A DNA stretch of 6,383 bases, taken from positions 1 through 6,383 of the forward strand of contig JAAZZI010000045.1 in the NCBI GenBank assembly GCA_014239225.1, written 5' to 3'. Under the pieces are notes generated by a model. The model ran no database searches. It saw only the letters and a list, made by a program, of their open reading frames with translations, and was not told the DNA's origin. Below, one piece after another: positions 1-5,672 of the stretch. Source of the DNA: Gammaproteobacteria bacterium. Its GTDB lineage: Bacteria > Pseudomonadota > Gammaproteobacteria > Eutrophobiales > Eutrophobiaceae. Made by a program: the position numbers and the translations under genes. Within the stretch, counting starts at the first letter, position 1, and each line of letters begins with the position of its first letter.

Positions 1-97
1 TTTATTAGTTTTTAGACTGACATATTTGCCAGGGGGGACTCCAAGTTCGACATTCGTCTCAGCCTTCAGAAGTAAAGGCAATATTAAGAGAAGAAGA

Positions 98-213
98 ATT
101 GGTAAGTATTTAATTATAAGTGGCAACGTAAGAATCCAGTTCTTAATACGTTGATTTATACAGGGGTTGAGCGAGTATAGATAGTTCTTGATAGTGGAGT
201 TGGAGGATCGCAC
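98..213 (+). pseudogene. Broken 5' end of the alpha/beta hydrolase gene
   Basis: Directly upstream of and in frame with the hydrolase ATG at 214, codons 181-213 read IVLDSGVGGSH. This matches the first core beta strand and the Gly-rich oxyanion loop that precede the DW motif in this hydrolase family. The same frame holds a TAG stop at 178-180, preceded by family-like residues (LIYTGVERV, 151-177). Further upstream, frame 2 reads IGKYLIISGNVRIQF (98-142), which weakly resembles the usual GK-(L/I)-(I/V)-x-(I/V)-x-G strand and would require a frameshift to join. The stop codon and the 181-213 match are seen directly. The frame-2 portion is a tentative inference. A sequencing error could also explain the break. 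Confidence 0.6.
202..206 (+). promoter_or_regulatory. Possible Shine-Dalgarno for internal restart of the hydrolase
   Basis: GGAGG lies 7 nt before the ATG at 214. It falls within the Gly codons of the ancestral oxyanion loop, so it may be only a coding coincidence. It does make reinitiation after the TAG at 178-180 physically possible. Confidence 0.35.
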
Positions 214-924
214 ATGGACTGGATTAATGTGCAATCTCGCGTTGGAGAATTCACACAAGCATGTAGTTATGACCGATCTGGTTATGGTTGGAGTGAAATG
301 GGAATAAAACCGAGAACAAGTAAACGAATTGTTAATGAGTTAACTGAAATATTAAAAATGGCAAAAAAAGAACCTCCTTATATCCTAGTTGGGCATTCAT
401 TTGGCGGTTTAAACATGCAACTTTTCGCACGCACAAACCCCAAAGATGTGATTGGATTGGTGCTCATCGATTCAATACACACAGAACAGTACAAAAGATT
501 TGAGGATGCAGGTATTGAAATTCCGATAATGAATACCACACGATTTCTACTTGGCAGTAAAGATCAAGTCACACAGGGGATGCCAGAAGACTATAAAGAC
601 ATTGCCTATAAACTAGTCAGATCTGATAAAGCCTTATCAAGTATGTTCAATGAACTACGTAACATGCATGTCAGTACTCAGGAAATATCTACTGCGGCTA
701 AAATGCCGAACATACCCATCACTGTAATCACGCACGGTAAACAAGTTTGGGATAACCCTATGTTTAAAAATATGGAAGAAATATGGTTAACGTTACAAAC
801 TCAACTTTCTAAATCAACGTCAAAAGGTAAATTGTTGATTGCAGATGGTAGCGGTCATCACATACATCTTGAACAACCCGAACTCGTTCTTAATGAAATT
901 AAATCAATTCTAGAAAAAAAATAA
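214..924 (+). CDS. Alpha/beta hydrolase, N-terminally truncated
   Basis: This is a 236-residue alpha/beta-hydrolase-fold protein, of the kind that hydrolyses ester, amide or peptide-like bonds; the substrate is unknown. Visible motifs are YDRSGYGWS (19-27, typical of this family after strand 4), the nucleophile elbow GHSFGG with Ser62, and the C-terminal SGHHIHLEQP with the likely catalytic His215. The acid is less clear; Asp180 in the segment after the PITVITHG strand is one candidate. The protein as it would be made lacks the first core strand and the Gly-rich oxyanion loop, which are encoded just upstream beyond an in-frame TAG. No signal peptide remains; full-length relatives often have an N-terminal membrane segment. 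The rest of the frame is intact, so decay is recent, or a shortened product is made, or the stop is a sequencing error. The next gene begins 13 nt downstream, probably in the same transcript. Confidence 0.75.
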   Translation: MDWINVQSRVGEFTQACSYDRSGYGWSEMGIKPRTSKRIVNELTEILKMAKKEPPYILVGHSFGGLNMQLFARTNPKDVIGLVLIDSIHTEQYKRFEDAGIEIPIMNTTRFLLGSKDQVTQGMPEDYKDIAYKLVRSDKALSSMFNELRNMHVSTQEISTAAKMPNIPITVITHGKQVWDNPMFKNMEEIWLTLQTQLSKSTSKGKLLIADGSGHHIHLEQPELVLNEIKSILEKK

Positions 925-937
925 AGGTAGGATAATT

Positions 938-1873
938 ATGAAAAAACAATTTGTCTTAAAACTTTTAACAATAATCACAACATTAATACTTTTCTCATCA
1001 CATGTATACAGTAAACAACTTTTAGAAATATGTAGTGATAAACCCTCGCCAGAATGTCTGGTTAGTGAAGCAGAAAAATTAGCCAATAGGATAAACGATA
1101 CTGATAAAAGAAAAATTAATCAGGCCATCATTGCAACAACATGGTCAATCATTGGCTCGAATGATAGAGCAATAAAAATGGTTATGGATATCGGTGATGT
1201 TTCAAAAGTCAGCACCGCATTTGCTAGGGCAAGTATTCTAAGTGATATGTCACTGGTCTATGCAAAAAATGGAAATAAAGACAAATCAAAAACACTGGGT
1301 GAAGAAGCAAGTAAAGAAACAATTCATATACACGATCATTTTGACCGTGCAGTTATTCTTTTTGGTATTGCTTATAACCAAATTGAATCGGGTAATTTAA
1401 GACAAGCAAAATTAATTACTGACTCACTAACGGCGATGGTTAGATTTGTATCTCAACCTGAAGCACAACTATTACTTATTTCATCAACAGCATGGCTACA
1501 TGCAAAACTTAAAAATGAAACAGCGGCCAGTAGCGTACTTAATGGTATTGAAGAAGGACTAAATACCATGGCGACTAATCTTCCAAAAGTTGCGGCTTAT
1601 TCTTATTATGGTGTCGCCTCAGGACTAATTGGTAATGAAGAGAAATCAAATTCCGCAATAGGTCAGGCAAAACAACTGACACGAAAAATTAATAACCCGG
1701 CAGAGCAACTAGCCGCTTTAACAATTCTGCTGGATGCACAGAATGAACTTAAAAATAAAACAAGGCAGACAGAATCTGTACAGCACATCATTAATATTAT
1801 TGACCTCACACAAGATATAGAAAATAAAATTTGGGCGCTAACCGTTGCTGCCATTGCGTCTTCGCAGACTTAA
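938..1873 (+). CDS. Exported alpha-solenoid (TPR-like) repeat protein of unknown function
   Basis: This is a 311-residue protein that I do not recognise as a named family. It starts with a Sec signal peptide (KKQ at the N-terminus, hydrophobic 5-21, likely cleavage after Ser25 in HVYS-KQ), so it is probably periplasmic. The mature part is almost entirely amphipathic helix. A turn with a Gly/Lys-Asn pair recurs at 112-113, 152-153, 192-193, 232-233 and 272-273, an exact 40-residue step, with an earlier related turn at 73-75. This makes about six helix-turn-helix units, longer than the 34-residue TPR. Two Cys after the signal peptide (32 and 40) could form a disulphide. The last unit ends after its first helix (ENKIWALTVAAIASSQT). 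AGGTAGGA at 925-932 is a good ribosome-binding site, 5 nt before the ATG. Co-transcription with the broken hydrolase gene is likely. A scaffold or binding role is inference only. Confidence 0.8.
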   Translation: MKKQFVLKLLTIITTLILFSSHVYSKQLLEICSDKPSPECLVSEAEKLANRINDTDKRKINQAIIATTWSIIGSNDRAIKMVMDIGDVSKVSTAFARASILSDMSLVYAKNGNKDKSKTLGEEASKETIHIHDHFDRAVILFGIAYNQIESGNLRQAKLITDSLTAMVRFVSQPEAQLLLISSTAWLHAKLKNETAASSVLNGIEEGLNTMATNLPKVAAYSYYGVASGLIGNEEKSNSAIGQAKQLTRKINNPAEQLAALTILLDAQNELKNKTRQTESVQHIINIIDLTQDIENKIWALTVAAIASSQT

Positions 1874-1928
1874 TTATCTAAGTTTATAAGCCTATTTTAG
1901 CTTAATTCTTGCATATTACAGTTAATTG

Positions 1929-1956
1929 TTGCAATGCAGTATTAATCGTCTATGAC
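1929..1956 (+). promoter_or_regulatory. Candidate sigma70-type promoter for the PQQ dehydrogenase
   Basis: TTGCAA (1929-1934) and TATGAC (1951-1956) are separated by 16 nt; each matches four of six consensus bases. If used, it would give a leader of about 155 nt before the ATG at 2120. The region is AT-rich, so chance matches are expected. Confidence 0.25.
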
Positions 1957-2006
1957 AATCATTAAAGCTGTGGGAAAAATTCATATTTCTTGATATGCTG
2001 ACATAC

Positions 2007-2033
2007 GTGTACATGGGGCAACCCCGCTTACAC
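2007..2033 (+). promoter_or_regulatory. Stem-loop in the dehydrogenase leader
   Basis: GTGTA (2007-2011) pairs with TACAC (2029-2033), and GGGG (2015-2018) pairs with CCCC (2022-2025) across a CAA loop. The two stems are separated by a CAT/GCT internal loop. It is one of the few GC-rich spots in a very AT-rich leader. No run of T follows, so it is not a terminator. Its role is unknown: RNA structure, mRNA stabiliser or protein-binding DNA site are all possible. Confidence 0.4.
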
Positions 2034-2037
2034 AAGA

Positions 2038-2059
2038 GAGGAGAGAACGATAAATCCTC
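2038..2059 (+). promoter_or_regulatory. Leader hairpin with SD-like and anti-SD arms
   Basis: GAGGA (2038-2042) can pair with TCCTC (2055-2059) around a 12-nt loop. The TCCTC arm could alternatively pair with GAGG of the true Shine-Dalgarno at 2107-2110. The arm lies in ATAAATCCT, which is repeated at 2090-2098. The pairings are short, so this is a weak candidate for a regulatory switch. Confidence 0.25.
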
Positions 2060-2069
2060 GTAAGTTAAA

Positions 2070-2085
2070 TTATAATTAATTATAA
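2070..2085 (+). repeat. Perfect 16-bp AT palindrome, includes TATAAT
   Basis: TTATAATTAATTATAA is its own reverse complement. It contains a consensus -10 element TATAAT (2071-2076), with no recognisable -35 at 16-18 nt spacing. It could be an operator, an activator-dependent promoter, or a by-product of AT-rich composition. Confidence 0.35.
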
Positions 2086-2102
2086 AATAATAAATCCTAA
2101 CT

Positions 2103-2110
2103 GGATGAGG
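2103..2110 (+). promoter_or_regulatory. Shine-Dalgarno that fixes the dehydrogenase start at 2120
   Basis: GGATGAGG lies 9 nt before the ATG at 2120. The other in-frame ATG, at 2105, sits inside this site and would add five non-signal-like residues (MRLIY), so 2120 is preferred. The short stem ATCC/GGAT (2094-2097 with 2103-2106) could partly cover the site. Confidence 0.65.
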
Positions 2111-2119
2111 TTAATCTAT

Positions 2120-3808
2120 ATGAATAATATAAAAAAACTCACATCAGTACTGGGTGCAGTCGTACTTACTTTAGGGATGGGTCAGGCATTTGCAGCTGAA
2201 ACACTCTACGGCAACATGAGCTCTGTCACACAAGACATGCTTGATAACGCCGCAGGTGATGCAAACAACTTTCTCCACACCAATGGTAACTATGACCAAA
2301 CCCGTTTTTATCCTGCGTCACAAATTAATCGCGGTAACGTCGATGGTTTGAAACGTGCATGGTCATTTAAAATGGAAGTCGTTGATTCATTGGAAACATC
2401 TCCAATCGTTGTCAATGGTACGATGTATGTAACTTCCTCTTTTAACCATGTCTATGCGCTCGATGCTGCTACTGGTAAACAAAAATGGCACTACAAACAT
2501 GCGATGGGTCCAATTACTACCTATTGCTGCGGCCCAAATAACCGTGGAGTAGCCGCTTATGAAGGCATGCTCTATATGGGAACCTTGGACGCGAAGTTAG
2601 TCGCCCTTAACGCCAGCACTGGTAAAAAAGTTTGGGAAACCCAAATTGCTGACCCAGAACTCGGTTACAGTGAAACCATGGCACCAACAATTGCTGATGG
2701 AAAAGTTCTTATCGGTACCAATGGTGGTGAATACGGTATTCGCGGTTTCGTAAAAGCATATGATGCGACGACGGGTAAATTACTATGGCACTTCCATAGC
2801 ATCCCAGAAAATTCTGTGGGTACTTGGGAAGAAAGAGATGCAACCGGTTTACACATGCATCGTGACATCGCTGCAGAAAAAGCTGCGCTTAAGAAATTAG
2901 GTGATCCATACAAAACTCTTGGTGGTGGTGTATGGCAAAACATGGCTATCGACCGTGATAACGGAATGGTTTATTTCGTAGTCGGTAACCCTTCGCCTGA
3001 CCTTTATGGCGCAATCCGTCCTGGAGATAACCTTTACACAAACTCACTTGTAGCAATTGATATTGATTCAGGTGAAAAGCGTTGCCATTTCCAATACATC
3101 GCACATGATGTCTGGGATTTGGACGCGGTAAGTCCTCCAATTTTAACTCCTGTTGTAGACAATGATGGTCAGACTGTCAAAGGTGTTCTACATGGTGGAA
3201 AGACAGGTTATGTTTATGTGCATCGTGCATCTGACTGCAGCTTGATTCGTCATTCAGAAGCAATGGTTTCACAAGAAAATCGTTGGGTTCTTCCAACCAA
3301 AGCTGGTGAACGTATGTTACCTGGTGCGAATGGTGGTGTTGAATGGTCACCAATGGCAGTTGACGCGAGTCAAAGCATGGTTTATGCCATCAACCTTCAT
3401 CAGCCAATGACTTATCATGTTGAAGCATCTCCTTACCCTGGTGGTAAACTATGGTTAGGCGGGGCTTTCAAGGTCATCCCATCTGAAGAACAATTCGGTA
3501 ATGTCACTGCGGTTAACTATAACACTGGGGATATCCAGTGGAAGGTTAAAACTCAGCAGCCAATGATTGGCGGTATTCTAGCCACCGGCGGCGGTTTAGT
3601 TTTCACTGGTGAAGCTAATGGGCTTTTCAAAGCTTATAACTCAACTAGCGGCGAATTAATGTGGCAAGACCAAACCAATGCGGGTGTTAATGCACCTCCT
3701 TCATCTTATAATGTTGGTGGTTCACAATACATCGTTGTTGGTTCTGGTGGTAATGCACAAATTAATTCAAAACGTGGTAATGAAATTATTGCCTACAAAC
3801 TGAAATAA
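2120..3808 (+). CDS. PQQ-dependent alcohol dehydrogenase, methanol/ethanol family, periplasmic
   Basis: This 562-residue quinoprotein (eight-bladed propeller family) oxidises an alcohol to an aldehyde in the periplasm and passes electrons to a c-type cytochrome. It has a signal peptide cleaved about after AFA (25). The family entry segment DANNFLHTNGNYDQTRFYP is present. The adjacent Cys136-Cys137 is the vicinal disulphide over PQQ, and Arg142 in NRGVA is a likely PQQ contact. Metal ligands by spacing are Glu204 (GGEYG) and Asn290 (GNPSP), with catalytic Asp333 (HDVWD). Asp335 follows two residues later, as in lanthanide-using XoxF, ExaF and PedH; calcium MxaF has Ala there. Lys361, 28 residues after Asp333, takes the place of MxaF Arg331, as in ethanol-type enzymes. 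Tryptophan-docking repeats (TGKQKW, TGKKVW, TGKLLW, TGDIQW, SGELMW) run through it. There is no fused haem domain, so it is a type I enzyme. The substrate is not determined, and membrane glucose dehydrogenase also has a D-x-D here without using lanthanides. Confidence 0.93.
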   Translation: MNNIKKLTSVLGAVVLTLGMGQAFAAETLYGNMSSVTQDMLDNAAGDANNFLHTNGNYDQTRFYPASQINRGNVDGLKRAWSFKMEVVDSLETSPIVVNGTMYVTSSFNHVYALDAATGKQKWHYKHAMGPITTYCCGPNNRGVAAYEGMLYMGTLDAKLVALNASTGKKVWETQIADPELGYSETMAPTIADGKVLIGTNGGEYGIRGFVKAYDATTGKLLWHFHSIPENSVGTWEERDATGLHMHRDIAAEKAALKKLGDPYKTLGGGVWQNMAIDRDNGMVYFVVGNPSPDLYGAIRPGDNLYTNSLVAIDIDSGEKRCHFQYIAHDVWDLDAVSPPILTPVVDNDGQTVKGVLHGGKTGYVYVHRASDCSLIRHSEAMVSQENRWVLPTKAGERMLPGANGGVEWSPMAVDASQSMVYAINLHQPMTYHVEASPYPGGKLWLGGAFKVIPSEEQFGNVTAVNYNTGDIQWKVKTQQPMIGGILATGGGLVFTGEANGLFKAYNSTSGELMWQDQTNAGVNAPPSSYNVGGSQYIVVGSGGNAQINSKRGNEIIAYKLK

Positions 3809-3831
3809 TTTTTTTCAGCGTGCATTAATAG

Positions 3832-3859
3832 ACGGCCACCTTAGGGTGGCCGTTTTTTT
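3832..3859 (+). terminator. Rho-independent terminator after the PQQ dehydrogenase
   Basis: ACGGCCACC (3832-3840) and GGTGGCCGT (3845-3853) form a perfect 9-bp GC-rich stem with a TTAG loop, followed by T residues to 3859. It starts 23 nt after the dehydrogenase stop and should end that transcript before the cytochrome gene. Confidence 0.93.
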
Positions 3860-3883
3860 AATTATCATTAATAATTGAACGAT

Positions 3884-3900
3884 ACTAGTTTTAAACTAGT
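3884..3900 (+). promoter_or_regulatory. Inverted repeat upstream of the cytochrome gene
   Basis: ACTAGTTT-T-AAACTAGT has two perfect 8-bp arms around a single base. It ends 26 nt before the cytochrome ATG. With a 1-nt centre it cannot form a tight RNA hairpin without losing pairs, so a dimeric regulator's DNA operator is the more natural reading. TATAAG at 3906-3911 lies just downstream but would put transcription start too close to the ribosome-binding site, so no promoter is assigned. Confidence 0.45.
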
Positions 3901-3926
3901 CTCAATATAAGAATAAGGAATTCATT

Positions 3927-4523
3927 ATGTTCCAGAAAAATATCATCACGACATTATTCGCTTTGTTTTTTTTCACGACACTGTCTGCGCAGGAAGCTGA
4001 GTCTGAAGCAATGAATGAAAAAATCAAAGGTAAGATTCAAATATGTGTCTCATGTCATGGTGAGCAAGGCGCAACAATAATGCCAGTATATCCGATTCTT
4101 GCCGGACAGAATTTTTATTACGCTTACGTTCAATTGAAAGACCTAAAATCGGGTCTACGTAAAAATGAAATTATGGCTGCGATGGTTCAGGATTTAGATA
4201 AGGATGAAATGAAACTACTCGCGGGTCATTTTTCTGAACAAGCTTGGCCAGAAACTAAGCATAAATCCGATGCAGGAAAAACAGGCATCGCAAAAATGGC
4301 TATTGATGCGGGCCAATGTGTCCAGTGCCATCGTGGTGGTTTTGAAGGTGAAAGCCGTAACCCCAGACTATCTGGACAAAATTATGAATACCTGAAAAAA
4401 ACAATGCTTGATTTTAAAAATAAGGTTCGCACCAATTCAGCTGCAAAAAGTTCATTATTTGCTACATTTAGTGAAGAACAGATTGATGCATTAGCAGATT
4501 ACCTGGCAGGTTTTACACCTTAG
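3927..4523 (+). CDS. Dihaem cytochrome c, c4-like, periplasmic
   Basis: This is a 198-residue electron carrier with two class I cytochrome c domains in the c4 arrangement. The signal peptide has its hydrophobic stretch at 6-19, with cleavage about after Ala21. Haem 1 is bound by CVSCH (40-44). It is followed by the family PILAGQNFYYAYVQL segment and R78-K-N, with Met83 (or Met86) as axial ligand. Haem 2 is bound by CVQCH (131-135), followed by the matching PRLSGQNYEYL and R168-T-N. The segment where Met is expected reads SAAKSSLFATFS and has none; Met160 aligns with Leu70 of domain 1, not with a ligand. The gene follows the PQQ dehydrogenase and could accept its electrons, but a terminator lies between them, and c4 proteins usually feed terminal oxidases. 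AAGGAA (3915-3920), 6 nt before the ATG, supports this start. It converges with the ankyrin gene, leaving a 27-bp gap. Confidence 0.9.
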   Translation: MFQKNIITTLFALFFFTTLSAQEAESEAMNEKIKGKIQICVSCHGEQGATIMPVYPILAGQNFYYAYVQLKDLKSGLRKNEIMAAMVQDLDKDEMKLLAGHFSEQAWPETKHKSDAGKTGIAKMAIDAGQCVQCHRGGFEGESRNPRLSGQNYEYLKKTMLDFKNKVRTNSAAKSSLFATFSEEQIDALADYLAGFTP

Positions 4524-4550
4524 GTAACAAAACTCTGGTTAATTAAATAA

Positions 4551-5309
4551 TTAAGGCTGTAACAATTTAACAATTCCGTAGAAGAAGTTTTCTTTTGCGA
4601 TCATCAACGCTGTCATGCCTCGATTGTCTTTTAATGTGGTATCTGCGCCTAATTTTAAAAGAATTTCAACGGCTTCAGTTTTCCCATAACCCGCTGCCCA
4701 CATCAACGAAGTTAAATTATTTTCGGACTGACGATTTATATCCGCACCATGCTCAACTAACATCTGAATAATCTCAACATTACCTTTTGCTGCAGCATAA
4801 TTCAGTGTTGTCTTGCCCAAATGATCTTCGACACTGACATCAGCGTAAAACTTAAGAAGAGTTTTTACAATTGATGGGTGTCCGGCAAATACAGCCTCCA
4901 TTAGTGCTGAAGTATTTTTCACACTAAGTTTACTAATATTAGCGTTATTATTAATGAGATAATCGACAATATCTTCATGTCCGCCTGAGGCAGCATTCAT
5001 TAAGGCAGTCTCAGCATTAGTGTTAACCATATCAACACTGGAGCCCTTCTCAACTAGTAATTTTACAATATCCAAATTGCCTGCTCTGGTTGCAGAAATC
5101 AATGCTGTATTGCCAAATCTATTTCGTGCTTTTACCGATGCGCCCTCTTCGAGGCGTTGTCTTACACTATCGATATCGCCATCTTTTGCTGCGGCAATAA
5201 GGGATAAATTAAGTTCTCGAAACTCAATTGCATCATACTCATCGATTGCAAAAACTAGCGTCGCAAAAGAAAATATAGTCAGCGTAAAAAATATTCTAAA
5301 TAACATCAT
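4551..5309 (-). CDS. Periplasmic ankyrin-repeat protein
   Basis: This 252-residue protein has a signal peptide (hydrophobic 3-20, cleavage about after Ala21), followed almost wholly by ankyrin repeats at a strict 33-residue period. Repeats are at about 33-65, 66-98, 99-131, 132-164, 165-197 and 198-230, plus a shortened cap at 231-252. Each has the usual G-x-T-A/S-L-x-x-A-A-x-x-G-x-x-x-I/V-V-x-x-L-L pattern. Ankyrin repeats bind other proteins; the partner is unknown. Exported ankyrin proteins are known in proteobacteria, for example the Pseudomonas AnkB linked to periplasmic catalase, but no catalase gene is visible here. On the minus strand GGAAGA (5323-5318) lies 8 nt before the chosen ATG; a second ATG follows at once and would serve equally well. 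It sits 21 nt after the lipoprotein gene on the same strand, so the two are probably co-transcribed. Confidence 0.9.
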   Translation of the reverse strand: MMLFRIFFTLTIFSFATLVFAIDEYDAIEFRELNLSLIAAAKDGDIDSVRQRLEEGASVKARNRFGNTALISATRAGNLDIVKLLVEKGSSVDMVNTNAETALMNAASGGHEDIVDYLINNNANISKLSVKNTSALMEAVFAGHPSIVKTLLKFYADVSVEDHLGKTTLNYAAAKGNVEIIQMLVEHGADINRQSENNLTSLMWAAGYGKTEAVEILLKLGADTTLKDNRGMTALMIAKENFFYGIVKLLQP

Positions 5310-5330
5310 GATTGTGGTCTTCCATTAAGA

Positions 5331-5672
5331 TTATAAGGCTTCAAGTTGTCTATCAAGATCTGCGAGCTTCTTTTCAAGCTCTTGCATATCCCATTCATTT
5401 TCCAAATAAAGGAGCATCAGTTTATCTATTTTCTCTAATAGTTGGCGCTCAAGCTCCTCAGTACTCCAATCATTTTCCGCATATAGAAAAATCAAATCTT
5501 CTGTGCCTGCAATAGAACGTCTTAATCTAAACTCAATTTCATCAGTAGCGTGGTCAGCGTTAATACTAATTTCAACTGATTCAGTAGTACCAACTTCCCC
5601 AACATCCTCATCACGAGAGCAGCCTTGTATGAAAAAAAATATAGAAACTAGACATAAGATTGAACTACGCAT
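5331..5672 (-). CDS. Small lipoprotein with a duplicated 25-residue coiled-coil motif
   Basis: This 113-residue protein is not recognised as a named family. It has a short signal peptide ending in a lipobox (IQGC, Cys18). Ser at +2 after the Cys predicts outer-membrane sorting. An acidic linker (about 19-45) is followed by a tandem duplication: residues 59-83 and 84-108 align with no gap. Shared positions include L-x-x-LY-x-EN-(D/E)-W-x-x-(Q/E)-EL-E (Leu60/85, Tyr64/89, Asn67/92, Trp69/94, Leu74/99). The C-terminus is charged and helical (ELEKKLADLDRQLEAL), suggesting a coiled coil or oligomer. AGGAAGAGG (5689-5681) lies 8 nt before the ATG and strongly supports this start. It is the first gene of a likely two-gene operon with the ankyrin protein and is divergent from blc. 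The function is unknown. Confidence 0.82.
   Translation of the reverse strand: MRSSILCLVSIFFFIQGCSRDEDVGEVGTTESVEISINADHATDEIEFRLRRSIAGTEDLIFLYAENDWSTEELERQLLEKIDKLMLLYLENEWDMQELEKKLADLDRQLEAL

Noticed and set aside
2..154. Open frame 2 across the left end as the tail of a separate upstream gene
   Set aside because: Its 50 residues match no family I recognise and are rich in Arg/Ser, as expected of a chance frame; part of it fits better as displaced hydrolase N-terminus.
1663..1854. Minus-strand open frame inside the helical-repeat gene
   Set aside because: Cys- and Ser-rich translation without a ribosome-binding site, fully overlapping a well-supported gene on the other strand.
2105..2119. 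Alternative upstream ATG for the PQQ dehydrogenase
   Set aside because: It lies inside the Shine-Dalgarno GGATGAGG and would add MRLIY before a normal signal peptide; the ATG at 2120 has correct spacing.
2665..3140. Two minus-strand open frames inside the dehydrogenase gene
   Set aside because: Both are antisense shadows of a strongly conserved coding sequence and have no recognisable domain.
4539..4554. TTAATT-AAAT-AATTAA hairpin between the convergent cytochrome and ankyrin genes
   Set aside because: The stem is all A/T, six pairs, with no T run; too weak to call a terminator in AT-rich sequence.
5020..5515. Plus-strand open frames opposite the ankyrin and lipoprotein genes
   Set aside because: They are antisense to genes with clear signal peptides, repeats and ribosome-binding sites, and their translations resemble nothing.
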